From an uncultured Clostridia bacterium (GTDB lineage: Bacteria; Bacillota; Clostridia; Oscillospirales; Oscillospiraceae): a stretch of DNA of 6,859 bases. The stretch is from contig CAMGCA010000111.1 in assembly GCA_946011705.1 (NCBI GenBank), positions 1 through 6,859 of the forward strand, read 5' to 3'. The notes beneath the pieces are model-generated. The model was given only the letters and a program-made list of their open reading frames with translations, ran no database searches and was not told where the DNA came from. Numbering within the stretch: the first letter of the stretch is position 1; every line of letters starts with the position of its first letter. Below, piece by piece: positions 1-4,675 of this stretch. The position numbers and the translations under genes are program-made.

Positions 1-179
1 GGGGCGTGTCCTCGGAGAACCTGTCGGCGGAGCTGCCCTCGCTGCGGGTGTGCATGGCGACGCTGCGGAAGAAGCTGGAGGTGGACCAGAGCCATCCCCA
101 GTATATCCAGACCCACATCGGCGTGGGCTACCGCATGATCCAGTGCCGCCCCGAGGACGAGAAGCAGGGGAGCGTCTGA
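1..179 (+). CDS. OmpR/PhoB-family response regulator, C-terminal end (KdpE-like), partial
   Basis: Only the last 58 codons are present, read in frame from position 3 to the TGA at 177-179; the start lies outside the window. The translation contains LRVCMATLRKKLE, then HPQYIQT and GVGYRM. This is the recognition helix followed by the C-terminal beta-hairpin of the winged-helix DNA-binding domain (Trans_reg_C) of OmpR/PhoB response regulators. Proteins of this family are phosphorylated by a partner histidine kinase and bind promoter DNA as dimers. The 'R-V-x-M-A-x-LRKK(L/I)E' wording resembles KdpE, the potassium-transport regulator, but the receiver domain and any kdp genes are not visible, so that identity is only a suggestion. 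It converges tail to tail with the next gene. No convincing terminator follows it: a GC hairpin at 190-207 lacks a T tract. Confidence 0.85.
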   Translation, partial: GVSSENLSAELPSLRVCMATLRKKLEVDQSHPQYIQTHIGVGYRMIQCRPEDEKQGSV

Positions 180-264
180 GCGGAGAAGTGCGGGCATCGC
201 GGCCCGCGGACAATGGGGGCGTCCTGTCATGGGGAGCAGCCCGCGAGGGGGCCTTCACATCCCC

Positions 265-1185
265 TCAATAGGTGGCTTCGATGCGCTGGACCTCCTGGTA
301 GAGCCAGGTGTTTACCGGCACGTCCAGCCCCAAGTGCCTTGCATAGCGGCAGATGGTGCCGGCGAACAGCTCCACCTCGCTTTTGCGGTGGGCCTTGCCG
401 GCCTGGCGCATGGAGGGTGCGCCGTTGGGCGGGAAGCGGTCGATGATGCCCACCCAGTGGCGGATATCCGCCTCCGAGAGGGGGATGCCCTGGGCGTTGG
501 CCACCAGAATGACCTCTTTCATGGCCCCCAGCATGGTCTCGCGGGCCTTGCTGCCCGGCTGCTGCAAGCCGCCGTAGCCGCACTGAAAGACCATGGTAGA
601 CTGGTTGCAGCCCACGTTGCACAACAGCTTGCTCCACATGTGGGTGCGGATGTCCTCCGGCAGGGAGTAGGGGAAGCCGATCTTATCAAAAAAGGCGGTG
701 AGACGGTCCAGGTGGCGCCGGTCCAGCTCCGCGGGCACGCCCACGGCAAGCTCCCCCAGGGGGTCCGCCGCGGCGCGGTTGCCCTCCTTCACGGCGGACA
801 TCTTCTGGGCTACACACCACACCACCTGCTGCGGCGTGAAGGCGTCGCCCAGGATTTGCTCGCTGGACACGCCGTTGAGGACGGAAACCAGAGTGGTCTC
901 CGGCGTCACCAGATGGCGGCAGAGGCGGATGGCCGCATCCAGCGCGCCGAATTTCTCGGCAAAGAGCAGCAGGTCCGGCTTTTGGGTGCAGTCCTCCGCG
1001 GCGGTGTAGTTGAAGTCACAGCGCGCTCCGTTGAAGTACACGCCCTCCGCCTCGTAGCGGCGGATGCGCGCACGGTCCGCCAGGACCAGCACGTTCTCCC
1101 GCCCGCAGCCCTGGGTCAGGAGGTGGGCGAACAGGGTGCCCAAGGCCCCCAGGCCCACCACACCCACGGTCTTGATGTCGTTCAT
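265..1185 (-). CDS. Ketopantoate reductase family protein (PanE/ApbA-like)
   Basis: The 306-aa product is the usual length for the ApbA/PanE family, NADPH-dependent reductases that turn 2-dehydropantoate into pantoate for CoA synthesis. The N-terminal Rossmann domain carries the dinucleotide-binding loop GLGALG at residues 11-16 and LNG around 103-105. The C-terminal domain has WSKLLCN (Lys186 and Asn190, matching the catalytic Lys176 region of E. coli PanE) and a helix with Ser258 and Glu270 matching Ser244 and Glu256. The position equivalent to the conserved Asp248 appears to be Ala262, which is unusual and may mean a different 2-oxoacid substrate. The ATG at 1185 was chosen because GAGG lies 7-8 bases upstream; an in-frame TTG 21 bases earlier would place that site inside the gene. 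No other pantothenate gene is in view. Family assignment is firm, substrate is not. Confidence 0.85.
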   Translation of the reverse strand: MNDIKTVGVVGLGALGTLFAHLLTQGCGRENVLVLADRARIRRYEAEGVYFNGARCDFNYTAAEDCTQKPDLLLFAEKFGALDAAIRLCRHLVTPETTLVSVLNGVSSEQILGDAFTPQQVVWCVAQKMSAVKEGNRAAADPLGELAVGVPAELDRRHLDRLTAFFDKIGFPYSLPEDIRTHMWSKLLCNVGCNQSTMVFQCGYGGLQQPGSKARETMLGAMKEVILVANAQGIPLSEADIRHWVGIIDRFPPNGAPSMRQAGKAHRKSEVELFAGTICRYARHLGLDVPVNTWLYQEVQRIEATY

Positions 1186-1223
1186 AGCAGTACCTCGTAT
1201 GTTCAAAATGAAAATCGGACGGA

Positions 1224-1250
1224 AAAAGCGGCGGGGGTCCCGCCGCTTTT
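1224..1250 (-). terminator. Rho-independent terminator of the radical SAM gene
   Basis: A 12-bp perfect inverted repeat, AAAAGCGGCGGG (1224-1235) and CCCGCCGCTTTT (1239-1250), has a 3-base loop. Read on the minus strand, the stem is followed by a run of five T, so it ends transcription of the radical SAM gene 11 bases after its stop codon. It lies 39 bases upstream of the reductase start, so the two minus-strand genes are probably separate units or linked only by read-through. Confidence 0.85.
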
Positions 1251-1260
1251 CATTGTTTAC

Positions 1261-2145
1261 TCAAAGCCGCTCCAGCCATTTCAGGTCGTAAGGCTCAAAT
1301 ACCACGTTTTTGTAGGCGTCCACATCCAGCTTCACGCCGGTCCAGTCGGAGTGGATGTCGCCGTTTTGCTTGATGAGGATGTCGTAGAGAATGTCGTAGG
1401 TCACGCCGTCGGCGGGGTCAGTCTCCACGATGGTGGAGTAGGGCAGGGTCTTGTGGTAGGTCAGCTCCATGCCCTTGTAGTCGAAGTGGAAGCCGTTGCG
1501 CATGCGGCAGCCGTCCAGACCGGTGTAGCGGGCCACCTGCTTGAGGTCGTGGAGAATCTTGTCCCCCTCGGTCTCGTAGAGATTTTCCGGCGTGGTGGCG
1601 GTATAGTCAAACCGGAACTGGATGGATGCGCCGGGAAGGCGGAGGAACCGCTCCATGTAGGGGATGAGGCCCTCGGCGGGATAGTTCTTGTAAAGCACGC
1701 AGTTGATGCGGAACTTCACGGGCAGGCGGCGCAGCAGATCGTCGTTGGACTCCACCACGTACTTCTGCATGTGGCGGGAGACGTTGATGCAGGTGATCTT
1801 GTGCTTGTTGCGCTCCGCAAAGGCCAAGATGTCGCCCTCGGAGGTGTGCTCGGAGACGGGGAGGGTGGTGTTGATATACACCTTGTGGGTGGTGGGGATC
1901 TGGTCCAGCATGACCTGGAGCTGGTCGATATCGGCAAAGGGCTCGCCGCCGGTGAATACGAAGTCGCACTCGGGGGTGATGGCGTCCATGCACCGGATGC
2001 TCTCGCAGATTTTCTCCAGGGAGAAGCCCGTCATATCCGCGTACTCGCCCTTGTTAATGCAAAAGGGACAGTGGTTTTTGCAGTCGTACGGCACGAAGAT
2101 GGTGACAGTGGCACCGCCCTGACGTGTCTTGTAGGGATGTTTCAT
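1261..2145 (-). CDS. Radical SAM protein of unknown substrate
   Basis: The 294-aa product has the radical SAM cluster motif CKNHCPFC (Cys22, Cys26, Cys29), which binds the 4Fe-4S cluster that cleaves S-adenosylmethionine, and the GGEP motif at residues 66-69 in FTGGEPF, which contacts SAM. Weaker TIM-barrel strands follow (KVYINTTLP, ITCINVSRH, KFRINCVLY). There is no cysteine-rich C-terminal extension, so no SPASM or other auxiliary cluster is apparent. The frame is open further upstream, but those extra 25 residues are rich in Arg/Pro and atypical, so the ATG at 2145, just before MKHPYKTRQGG, was preferred; its ribosome site (AAAGG about 12 bases upstream) is weak. It has its own promoter and terminator. 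The substrate cannot be told from sequence. It is the last host-like gene before the phage element. Confidence 0.85.
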   Translation of the reverse strand: MKHPYKTRQGGATVTIFVPYDCKNHCPFCINKGEYADMTGFSLEKICESIRCMDAITPECDFVFTGGEPFADIDQLQVMLDQIPTTHKVYINTTLPVSEHTSEGDILAFAERNKHKITCINVSRHMQKYVVESNDDLLRRLPVKFRINCVLYKNYPAEGLIPYMERFLRLPGASIQFRFDYTATTPENLYETEGDKILHDLKQVARYTGLDGCRMRNGFHFDYKGMELTYHKTLPYSTIVETDPADGVTYDILYDILIKQNGDIHSDWTGVKLDVDAYKNVVFEPYDLKWLERL

Positions 2146-2226
2146 GGTAGTGATCGGCCTTTCGTAACATACGTCAGGGCGGGGACGCGCCCGCCCGCGT
2201 ATGGGAATCGTCATATACAACTTTAC

Positions 2227-2255
2227 ATTTTAATGGATTTACGCAATAAGGTCAA
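2227..2255 (-). promoter_or_regulatory. Sigma70-type promoter for the radical SAM gene
   Basis: On the minus strand a TTGACC -35 box (2255-2250) and a TAAAAT -10 box (2232-2227) are separated by exactly 17 bases, each 5 of 6 against consensus. Transcription would start near 2220 and give a leader of about 75 bases before the ATG at 2145. If this promoter belongs to the host gene, the host/phage junction must lie to its right, between about 2256 and 2368. Confidence 0.6.
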
Positions 2256-2308
2256 GAGAAAAAATACGTTCTTCCGCCAAATCTTGGCCAAGGTGAAGCT
2301 TCATAATT

Positions 2309-2347
2309 ATTGCGAAAGGTATTTCCGGCCTTTCGCAATTCTTTTTT
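2309..2347 (+). terminator. Strong terminator just upstream of the phage ssDNA-binding gene
   Basis: ATTGCGAAAGG (2309-2319) and CCTTTCGCAAT (2329-2339) form an 11-bp stem with a 9-base loop, followed by TTCTTTTTT (2339-2347). This is a canonical intrinsic terminator for plus-strand transcription. It ends only about 8 bases before the ribosome site of the next gene (2355-2360), so transcription of that gene either reads through it (attenuator) or arises within a very short space. It could alternatively insulate phage genes from host transcription, or end the phage transcript when the genome is circular. Confidence 0.75.
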
Positions 2348-2367
2348 ACATCGTGGAGGTAAGCAAA

Positions 2368-2601
2368 ATGAAGATCATCGGAATCAGGCCCAGCGAGTTC
2401 AAGGGGGATGACGGCCAGACCGTCACCGGCAAGAATATCTATCTGACCTATCCGCTGGATAAGGGCGAGGGCATCGGCGCGGAGCGTGTCTATCTGACCA
2501 CCTCCAAGCTCAACAGCCTGGGCTATGTGCCCTCCGTGGGTGATGAGGTTCGCGTGGAGTATAACCGCTGGGGCAAGTGCTGCGGTATGGAGCTGATCTG
2601 A
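2368..2601 (+). CDS. Small ssDNA-binding protein, OB-fold-like (inovirus gene V type)
   Basis: The 77-aa product starts at ATG 2368, with GGAGGT 7 bases upstream. The same frame is open for a long way upstream, but that part is antisense to the two minus-strand genes and is not coding. The pattern of beta strands (MKIIGIRPSEF, KNIYLTYPL, AERVYLTTSKLNSLGY, GDEVRVEYNRWGK) matches the small single-OB-fold proteins seen next to replication initiators in inovirus-like prophages of Firmicutes. In filamentous phages such a protein coats newly made single strands, stops second-strand synthesis and delivers the genome for extrusion. The closing 'vGdeVrVeYNRwGk' is typical of the group. It is followed after 2 bases by a 54-aa gene. 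The role is inferred from fold pattern, size and position beside rep rather than from a decisive motif. Confidence 0.65.
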   Translation: MKIIGIRPSEFKGDDGQTVTGKNIYLTYPLDKGEGIGAERVYLTTSKLNSLGYVPSVGDEVRVEYNRWGKCCGMELI

Positions 2602-2603
2602 TT

Positions 2604-2768
2604 ATGAAGAAGTGGACTGTTTTTCTTCCTGGGAATCGGATCGCCTGGCTGGAGAGTGATGATCCTGACGCTGATCTATTCCTGTTAGGACTGCACGAGT
2701 ATGCTTTGATGCAGGAACTCTGTGATAATCCTGGATATCCTCAGCTTATCCCGCCCCAGGTCGGCTGA
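2604..2768 (+). CDS. Hypothetical small protein (54 aa)
   Basis: The ATG at 2604 lies 2 bases after the stop of the ssDNA-binding gene, and a GGAG about 12 bases upstream sits inside that gene, so the two are probably translationally coupled. The product begins MKKWTVFLPGNRIAWLES, is acidic in the middle (DDPDAD) and ends in a proline-containing tail. It has no signal peptide, membrane segment or cysteine pattern. An earlier in-frame GTG at 2577 would overlap the upstream gene and lacks a ribosome site. It is not recognised. By position it belongs to the replication block of the phage. Confidence 0.55.
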   Translation: MKKWTVFLPGNRIAWLESDDPDADLFLLGLHEYALMQELCDNPGYPQLIPPQVG

Positions 2769-2793
2769 TTTATTAATTATCCTTTGCTGCTGA

Positions 2794-2867
2794 ATGTCGT
2801 GACGACATGCACGGTCAAGGTTGAGCTTGTAAAACGGCGCTCGGAAGCGCCGAAGGGCTCACTTGAC
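2794..2867. other. Nested inverted repeats upstream of rep: candidate replication origin or packaging signal
   Basis: This 130-base gene-free gap (2769-2898) holds two structures. The first is a near-perfect palindrome, ATGTCGT-G-ACGACAT (2794-2808). The second is a long two-part hairpin. GTCAAG(GT)TGAGC at 2814-2826 pairs with GCTCACTTGAC at 2857-2867 (11 bp with a 2-base bulge). Inside it CGGCGCT (2835-2841) pairs with AGCGCCG (2846-2852) around a CGGA tetraloop. No T tract follows, so it is not a standard terminator. Rolling-circle origins and filamentous packaging signals are typically bulged hairpins close to the initiator gene, which fits. The nick site cannot be assigned from sequence alone. 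Confidence 0.5.
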
Positions 2868-2898
2868 ATCATATCGAATTGCGGGAAGTGGTTGAGGT

Positions 2899-3780
2899 AT
2901 GGGCGTTTCTCCGGCGTACTCCATTCATCGCTATCGGGATGACATTTACAAGGTCGTTGCCTGGAAGGGTCGCCGTGATCCTGACATGGTTTACATTCGT
3001 GACCGTGAGAACGAGCAGCGTAACGAGAGCAAGCTGGATAACAACCTTTCCCGTGCGCGCTCCATGGTGCTGCAATACGCCCTGTGTAATCCCTGGGAGT
3101 ATTTCTTCACCGGCACCCTGGACGCCGACAAATGGCAGCGTGATGATCTGGACAGCTTCATGCGCGATTTTGAGCAGAAGATCAGGGACTGGCGCAAGGA
3201 ATACGGTTTCAAGCTTGATGTGCTCCTGGTGCCGGAGCGGCACAAGGATGGTATGTGGCACGTTCATGGTCTCATCAACAATCTGCCGGAGTACTACACC
3301 AGCGGTTTTTACTGGCTGCCGCTGCCCTCGCTTCATATGACGCCGTACCCCTGGAAGCTGTGCCAGGGCGATTACCGTTCCTGGCCGGACTTCCAGGACC
3401 GTTACGGTTACTGCTCTCTGGGGCGTGTCCGTGATCCCGTGGCTACGGCCTATTACGTGACCAAGTACATAGGCAAGGATATTGCCCAGCGCGCCGGTGA
3501 TCTGGGGAAGCACCTGTATTTCCATAGTCGGCCCCTCAAAAAGGCCGAAAAGGCGTCAGACGTCTATATCTTTCAACCGGAGTTGGACAAGCTCTGCACG
3601 GAGGATTACGACTTTTGCAAAACCGGCATGGTGGAGGATGCTAATTGGACTTTCCCATACGTCTGGGACGGTGTGGATTGCTCTGAAGATTTCCTTCATT
3701 TTGCACCGCTGCGCGATCCGCTGGAGGGCTTTGACCCGCGCAGCATTGACCCATTCTTTGAGCAAACGCGTATTTTCTGA
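2899..3780 (+). CDS. Rolling-circle replication initiator, HUH endonuclease (inovirus gene II/ORF2-G2P type)
   Basis: The 293-aa product shows the three rolling-circle motifs in order. Motif 1 is FFTGTLD at residues 69-75. Motif 2, the metal-binding HUH pair, is WHVHGLINN, with His121 and His123. Motif 3 is YYVTKYIGKD, where Tyr186 and Lys189 form YxxK; Tyr186 is the likely nicking tyrosine, with Tyr185 and Tyr190 as neighbours. Such enzymes nick the plus strand at the origin, stay covalently bound to the 5' end and start strand-displacement synthesis with host enzymes. No helicase domain is present, as in M13 pII and unlike many eukaryotic-virus Reps. The start at 2899 has GAGGT immediately upstream, closer than usual. 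An ssDNA-binding gene upstream and coat genes downstream point to a filamentous phage rather than a plasmid. Confidence 0.88.
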   Translation: MGVSPAYSIHRYRDDIYKVVAWKGRRDPDMVYIRDRENEQRNESKLDNNLSRARSMVLQYALCNPWEYFFTGTLDADKWQRDDLDSFMRDFEQKIRDWRKEYGFKLDVLLVPERHKDGMWHVHGLINNLPEYYTSGFYWLPLPSLHMTPYPWKLCQGDYRSWPDFQDRYGYCSLGRVRDPVATAYYVTKYIGKDIAQRAGDLGKHLYFHSRPLKKAEKASDVYIFQPELDKLCTEDYDFCKTGMVEDANWTFPYVWDGVDCSEDFLHFAPLRDPLEGFDPRSIDPFFEQTRIF

Positions 3781-3791
3781 TCGTTCCCTTT

Positions 3792-3825
3792 CTGCTGGGC
3801 GGCGTCCCTATCCGCCGTTCAGCAG
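3792..3825. other. 13-bp hairpin between rep and the tRNA
   Basis: CTGCTGGGCGGCG (3792-3804) pairs with CGCCGTTCAGCAG (3813-3825), with two G-T wobbles in RNA and an 8-base loop. It begins 11 bases after the rep stop and ends 6 bases before the tRNA. It has no T tract, so simple termination is unlikely. It may be an RNA processing site that releases the tRNA from the phage transcript, a 3' stabiliser of the rep message, or a DNA packaging hairpin. Confidence 0.5.
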
Positions 3826-3831
3826 AGATAT

Positions 3832-3905
3832 TGCGGGGTAGTGTAGTGGCAGCACGGCAGGTTCTGCACCTGCAAATCTGAGTTCGAATCTCAGCCCCGC
3901 CACCA
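3832..3905 (+). tRNA. tRNA, anticodon CTG (tRNA-Gln-like), inside the phage
   Basis: A full cloverleaf can be drawn. Acceptor bases 2-7 (GCGGGG, 3833-3838) pair with CCCCGC (3895-3900); T1 (3832) faces C72 (3901) unpaired, with A73 and an encoded CCA at 3903-3905. The D arm is GTGT/GCAC with a loop containing A14 and G18-G19. The anticodon arm is GCAGG/CCTGC around TTCTGCA, putting U33 before CTG. The T arm is CTGAG/CTCAG around TTCGAAT. CTG would read the glutamine codon CAG, and an open 1-72 pair is typical of glutamine tRNAs. C at position 37, normally a purine, is odd. No promoter is visible just upstream, so it is probably cut from the rep-coat transcript. It sits between rep and the coat gene. 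Confidence 0.85.
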
Positions 3906-3951
3906 TAAATTTAAAAGGAAGGAGGAGTGACTGCAGGAGCCTGTTACTGGC

Positions 3952-4113
3952 ATGGCTGCGATCCTGGCCCAGGGTGAAACCGTCGCCACCCTGATCGGTG
4001 ATGTCTGGGATATCATCACGGCAAACCCCGTGCTTTCCACTTTTGTGGTGTGCGGTCTGATCACCGCTGCGATCGGCGTCTTCGGTGCCATCAAGGGCAC
4101 GTCCCACTTCTGA
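3952..4113 (+). CDS. Candidate major coat protein of a filamentous phage (53 aa)
   Basis: The product has the layout of inovirus major coat proteins: a short amphipathic, acidic N-terminal part (Glu9, Asp17, Asp20), one continuous hydrophobic helix at about residues 26-48 (from PVLSTFVVCG through AAIGVFGA) and a very short C-terminus with one Lys and one His. Such proteins insert in the inner membrane and are packed helically around the single-stranded genome on extrusion. There is no separate cleavable signal peptide, unlike M13. It is the first gene after rep and the tRNA and is followed at once by a strong terminator, as expected for a very highly expressed product. The start is uncertain: ATG 3952 has only GCAGGAG about 12 bases upstream, whereas the strongest site, AAGGAGG (3919-3925), is placed ideally for an in-frame CTG at 3931, which would add seven residues. 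It could also be a generic small membrane protein. Confidence 0.6.
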   Translation: MAAILAQGETVATLIGDVWDIITANPVLSTFVVCGLITAAIGVFGAIKGTSHF

Positions 4114-4123
4114 TCCCTGGCAA

Positions 4124-4162
4124 ATGGGGACGGGGAATGGTCCCCGTCCCCATGATTTTTAT
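4124..4162 (+). terminator. Strong intrinsic terminator after the coat gene
   Basis: ATGGGGACGGGG (4124-4135) and CCCCGTCCCCAT (4142-4153) make a perfect 12-bp GC-rich stem, extendable by one A-T pair, followed by GATTTTTAT. It begins 10 bases after the coat gene stop. Like the terminator after gene VIII in Ff phages, it probably lets the coat message accumulate while only some transcription reaches the minor-protein genes downstream. Functional comparison is inference. Confidence 0.85.
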
Positions 4163-4175
4163 CTGGAGGTTTCGT

Positions 4176-4340
4176 ATGATCTCATTTCTGACTGGCGCCC
4201 TGGGCCTTTTTGACAGCACGGTAAGGGCTATGATGGCTGAGCCGCTTATGGTGTTTTTCCTGGTGTTCCTGCTGCTGGTGGCTGTGACGGTGCTTTTTGT
4301 TTCCTTGGCTTCCCTCTCCAATAGTCTGCACCGGAGGTGA
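4176..4340 (+). CDS. Small membrane protein (54 aa), possible minor coat protein
   Basis: ATG 4176 follows GGAGGT (4165-4170) by 5 bases. The product has a short N-terminal part (MISFLTGALGLFDSTVRAMM), one strongly hydrophobic segment at about residues 24-46 and a basic end (HRR), giving an N-out/C-in orientation by the positive-inside rule. Small single-span proteins in this size range in filamentous phages are minor coat or assembly proteins (pVII, pIX, pVI types), but none can be matched by sequence. Its last codons (CGG AGG TGA) contain the ribosome site of the next gene, showing a tight operon. An earlier in-frame reading back to 4050 crosses the terminator and is not coding. Confidence 0.6.
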   Translation: MISFLTGALGLFDSTVRAMMAEPLMVFFLVFLLLVAVTVLFVSLASLSNSLHRR

Positions 4341-4345
4341 TCTGC

Positions 4346-4453
4346 TTGGATAAGGATGATATCAAGTGCCTTATAGATTGTGAGCTTTTCAGCACCATGG
4401 CGGTAATCCGCTGGCTCCGGCAGCTCCTGGCAGCAGAAAAGGACAAGCCCTGA
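4346..4453 (+). CDS. Tiny ORF with TTG start (35 aa), hypothetical
   Basis: TTG 4346 is 7 bases after GGAGGT (4333-4338), which lies across the stop of the previous gene, so coupled translation is likely. The peptide begins MDKDDIKCLIDCELF, continues with an amphipathic helix (MAVIRWLRQLLAAE) and ends in KDKP. There is no membrane segment. The stop codon lies in the loop of the hairpin at 4439-4466. Support is the ribosome site, the position and a frame that closes exactly at the terminator. It is not recognised; an internal ATG (4397) would leave only 18 residues with no ribosome site. Confidence 0.4.
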   Translation: MDKDDIKCLIDCELFSTMAVIRWLRQLLAAEKDKP

Positions 4454-4466
4454 TGGGCCTGTCCTT
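4439..4466. terminator. Shared terminator between convergent phage genes
   Basis: AAGGACA-A-GCCC (4439-4450) pairs with GGGC-C-TGTCCTT (4455-4466) around a TGAT loop, with a single A/C mismatch. On the minus strand the stem runs into TTTTCT, so it is a good terminator for the antisense gene ending at 4466; on the plus strand only CATTTG follows, so it is weaker there. It lies over the last codons of both converging genes. Confidence 0.65.
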
Positions 4467-4648
4467 CATTTGATAGATTCCAGTTCCTTACGGAATTTTT
4501 CGCTGGCTGCGTGCAGTTTCTTCAGCATTTTTGTTTCTTCTCGGCTCTTCATGCCGTCGTCCTGCATAGCTGCCAGGTCGCATGCCTGGTCAAAGGTACG
4601 AGTTAGCGTGATCATGTTTGTGATCTGTGCTTGTATGTAGTTATTCAT
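4466..4648 (-). CDS. Antisense-strand small helical protein (60 aa) inside the phage operon
   Basis: This gene runs against all other phage genes. ATG (4648-4646) has AAGGAGG 9 bases upstream, a near-ideal ribosome site, and there is an extended -10 promoter further upstream at 4691-4718. A terminator overlaps the stop. The product (starting MNNYIQAQITNMITLTRTF) is probably almost entirely alpha-helical, with no cysteines and no membrane segment; the second half (KMLKKLHAASEKFRKELESIK) is strongly charged and could form a coiled coil. No family is recognised. Its isolation, own promoter and opposite direction are what one expects of a phage regulator, lysogeny-maintenance or superinfection-control gene, but that is inference only. 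Its leader RNA must be complementary to the start of the adsorption gene. Confidence 0.7.
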   Translation of the reverse strand: MNNYIQAQITNMITLTRTFDQACDLAAMQDDGMKSREETKMLKKLHAASEKFRKELESIK

Positions 4649-4656
4649 TAAAATTT

Positions 4657-4668
4657 CCTCCTTGGAGG
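4657..4668. promoter_or_regulatory. Palindromic double ribosome binding site between divergent starts
   Basis: CCTCCTTGGAGG contains the plus-strand GGAGG (4664-4668) of the adsorption gene (ATG 4676) and, on the other strand, AAGGAGG (4663-4657) of the antisense gene (ATG 4648). The two start codons are only 27 bases apart. In either RNA the site can fold on itself (a 4-bp stem with a 4-base loop), partly hiding the ribosome site. Confidence 0.65.
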
Positions 4669-4675
4669 TTTTCTT

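Noticed and set aside
190..207. GC hairpin after the response regulator as a terminator
   Set aside because: Only a 6-bp stem and no T tract on either strand.
2222..2250. Plus-strand promoter TTTACA-17-AATAAG for the phage genes
   Set aside because: The -10 is poor, it overlaps the better minus-strand promoter, and a strong terminator lies between it and the first phage gene.
2155..2335. 10-base direct repeat CGGCCTTTCG (2155-2164 and 2326-2335) as an attachment repeat
   Set aside because: Short, both copies are on the same side of the phage, and the second is part of a terminator stem; likely chance.
229..2367. Very long open plus-strand frame continuous with the ssDNA-binding gene
   Set aside because: It is the antisense of two well-supported minus-strand genes with clear family motifs, crosses terminators, and has no meaningful domains; it is open only because of GC-rich codon bias. 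Only the part from 2368 is kept.
2863..2868. TTGACA as -35 of a rep promoter
   Set aside because: No acceptable -10 box 15-19 bases downstream, and the hexamer is largely part of the outer stem of the inverted repeat.
2869..3525. 218-aa minus-strand frame opposite rep
   Set aside because: A shadow of the rep gene, which has three rolling-circle motifs; no ribosome site or domain on the minus strand.
3832..3905. tRNA as the integration site of the prophage
   Set aside because: Phage-type genes lie on both sides and no copy of the tRNA 3' end is seen at the left boundary; kept only as an alternative pending the right end.
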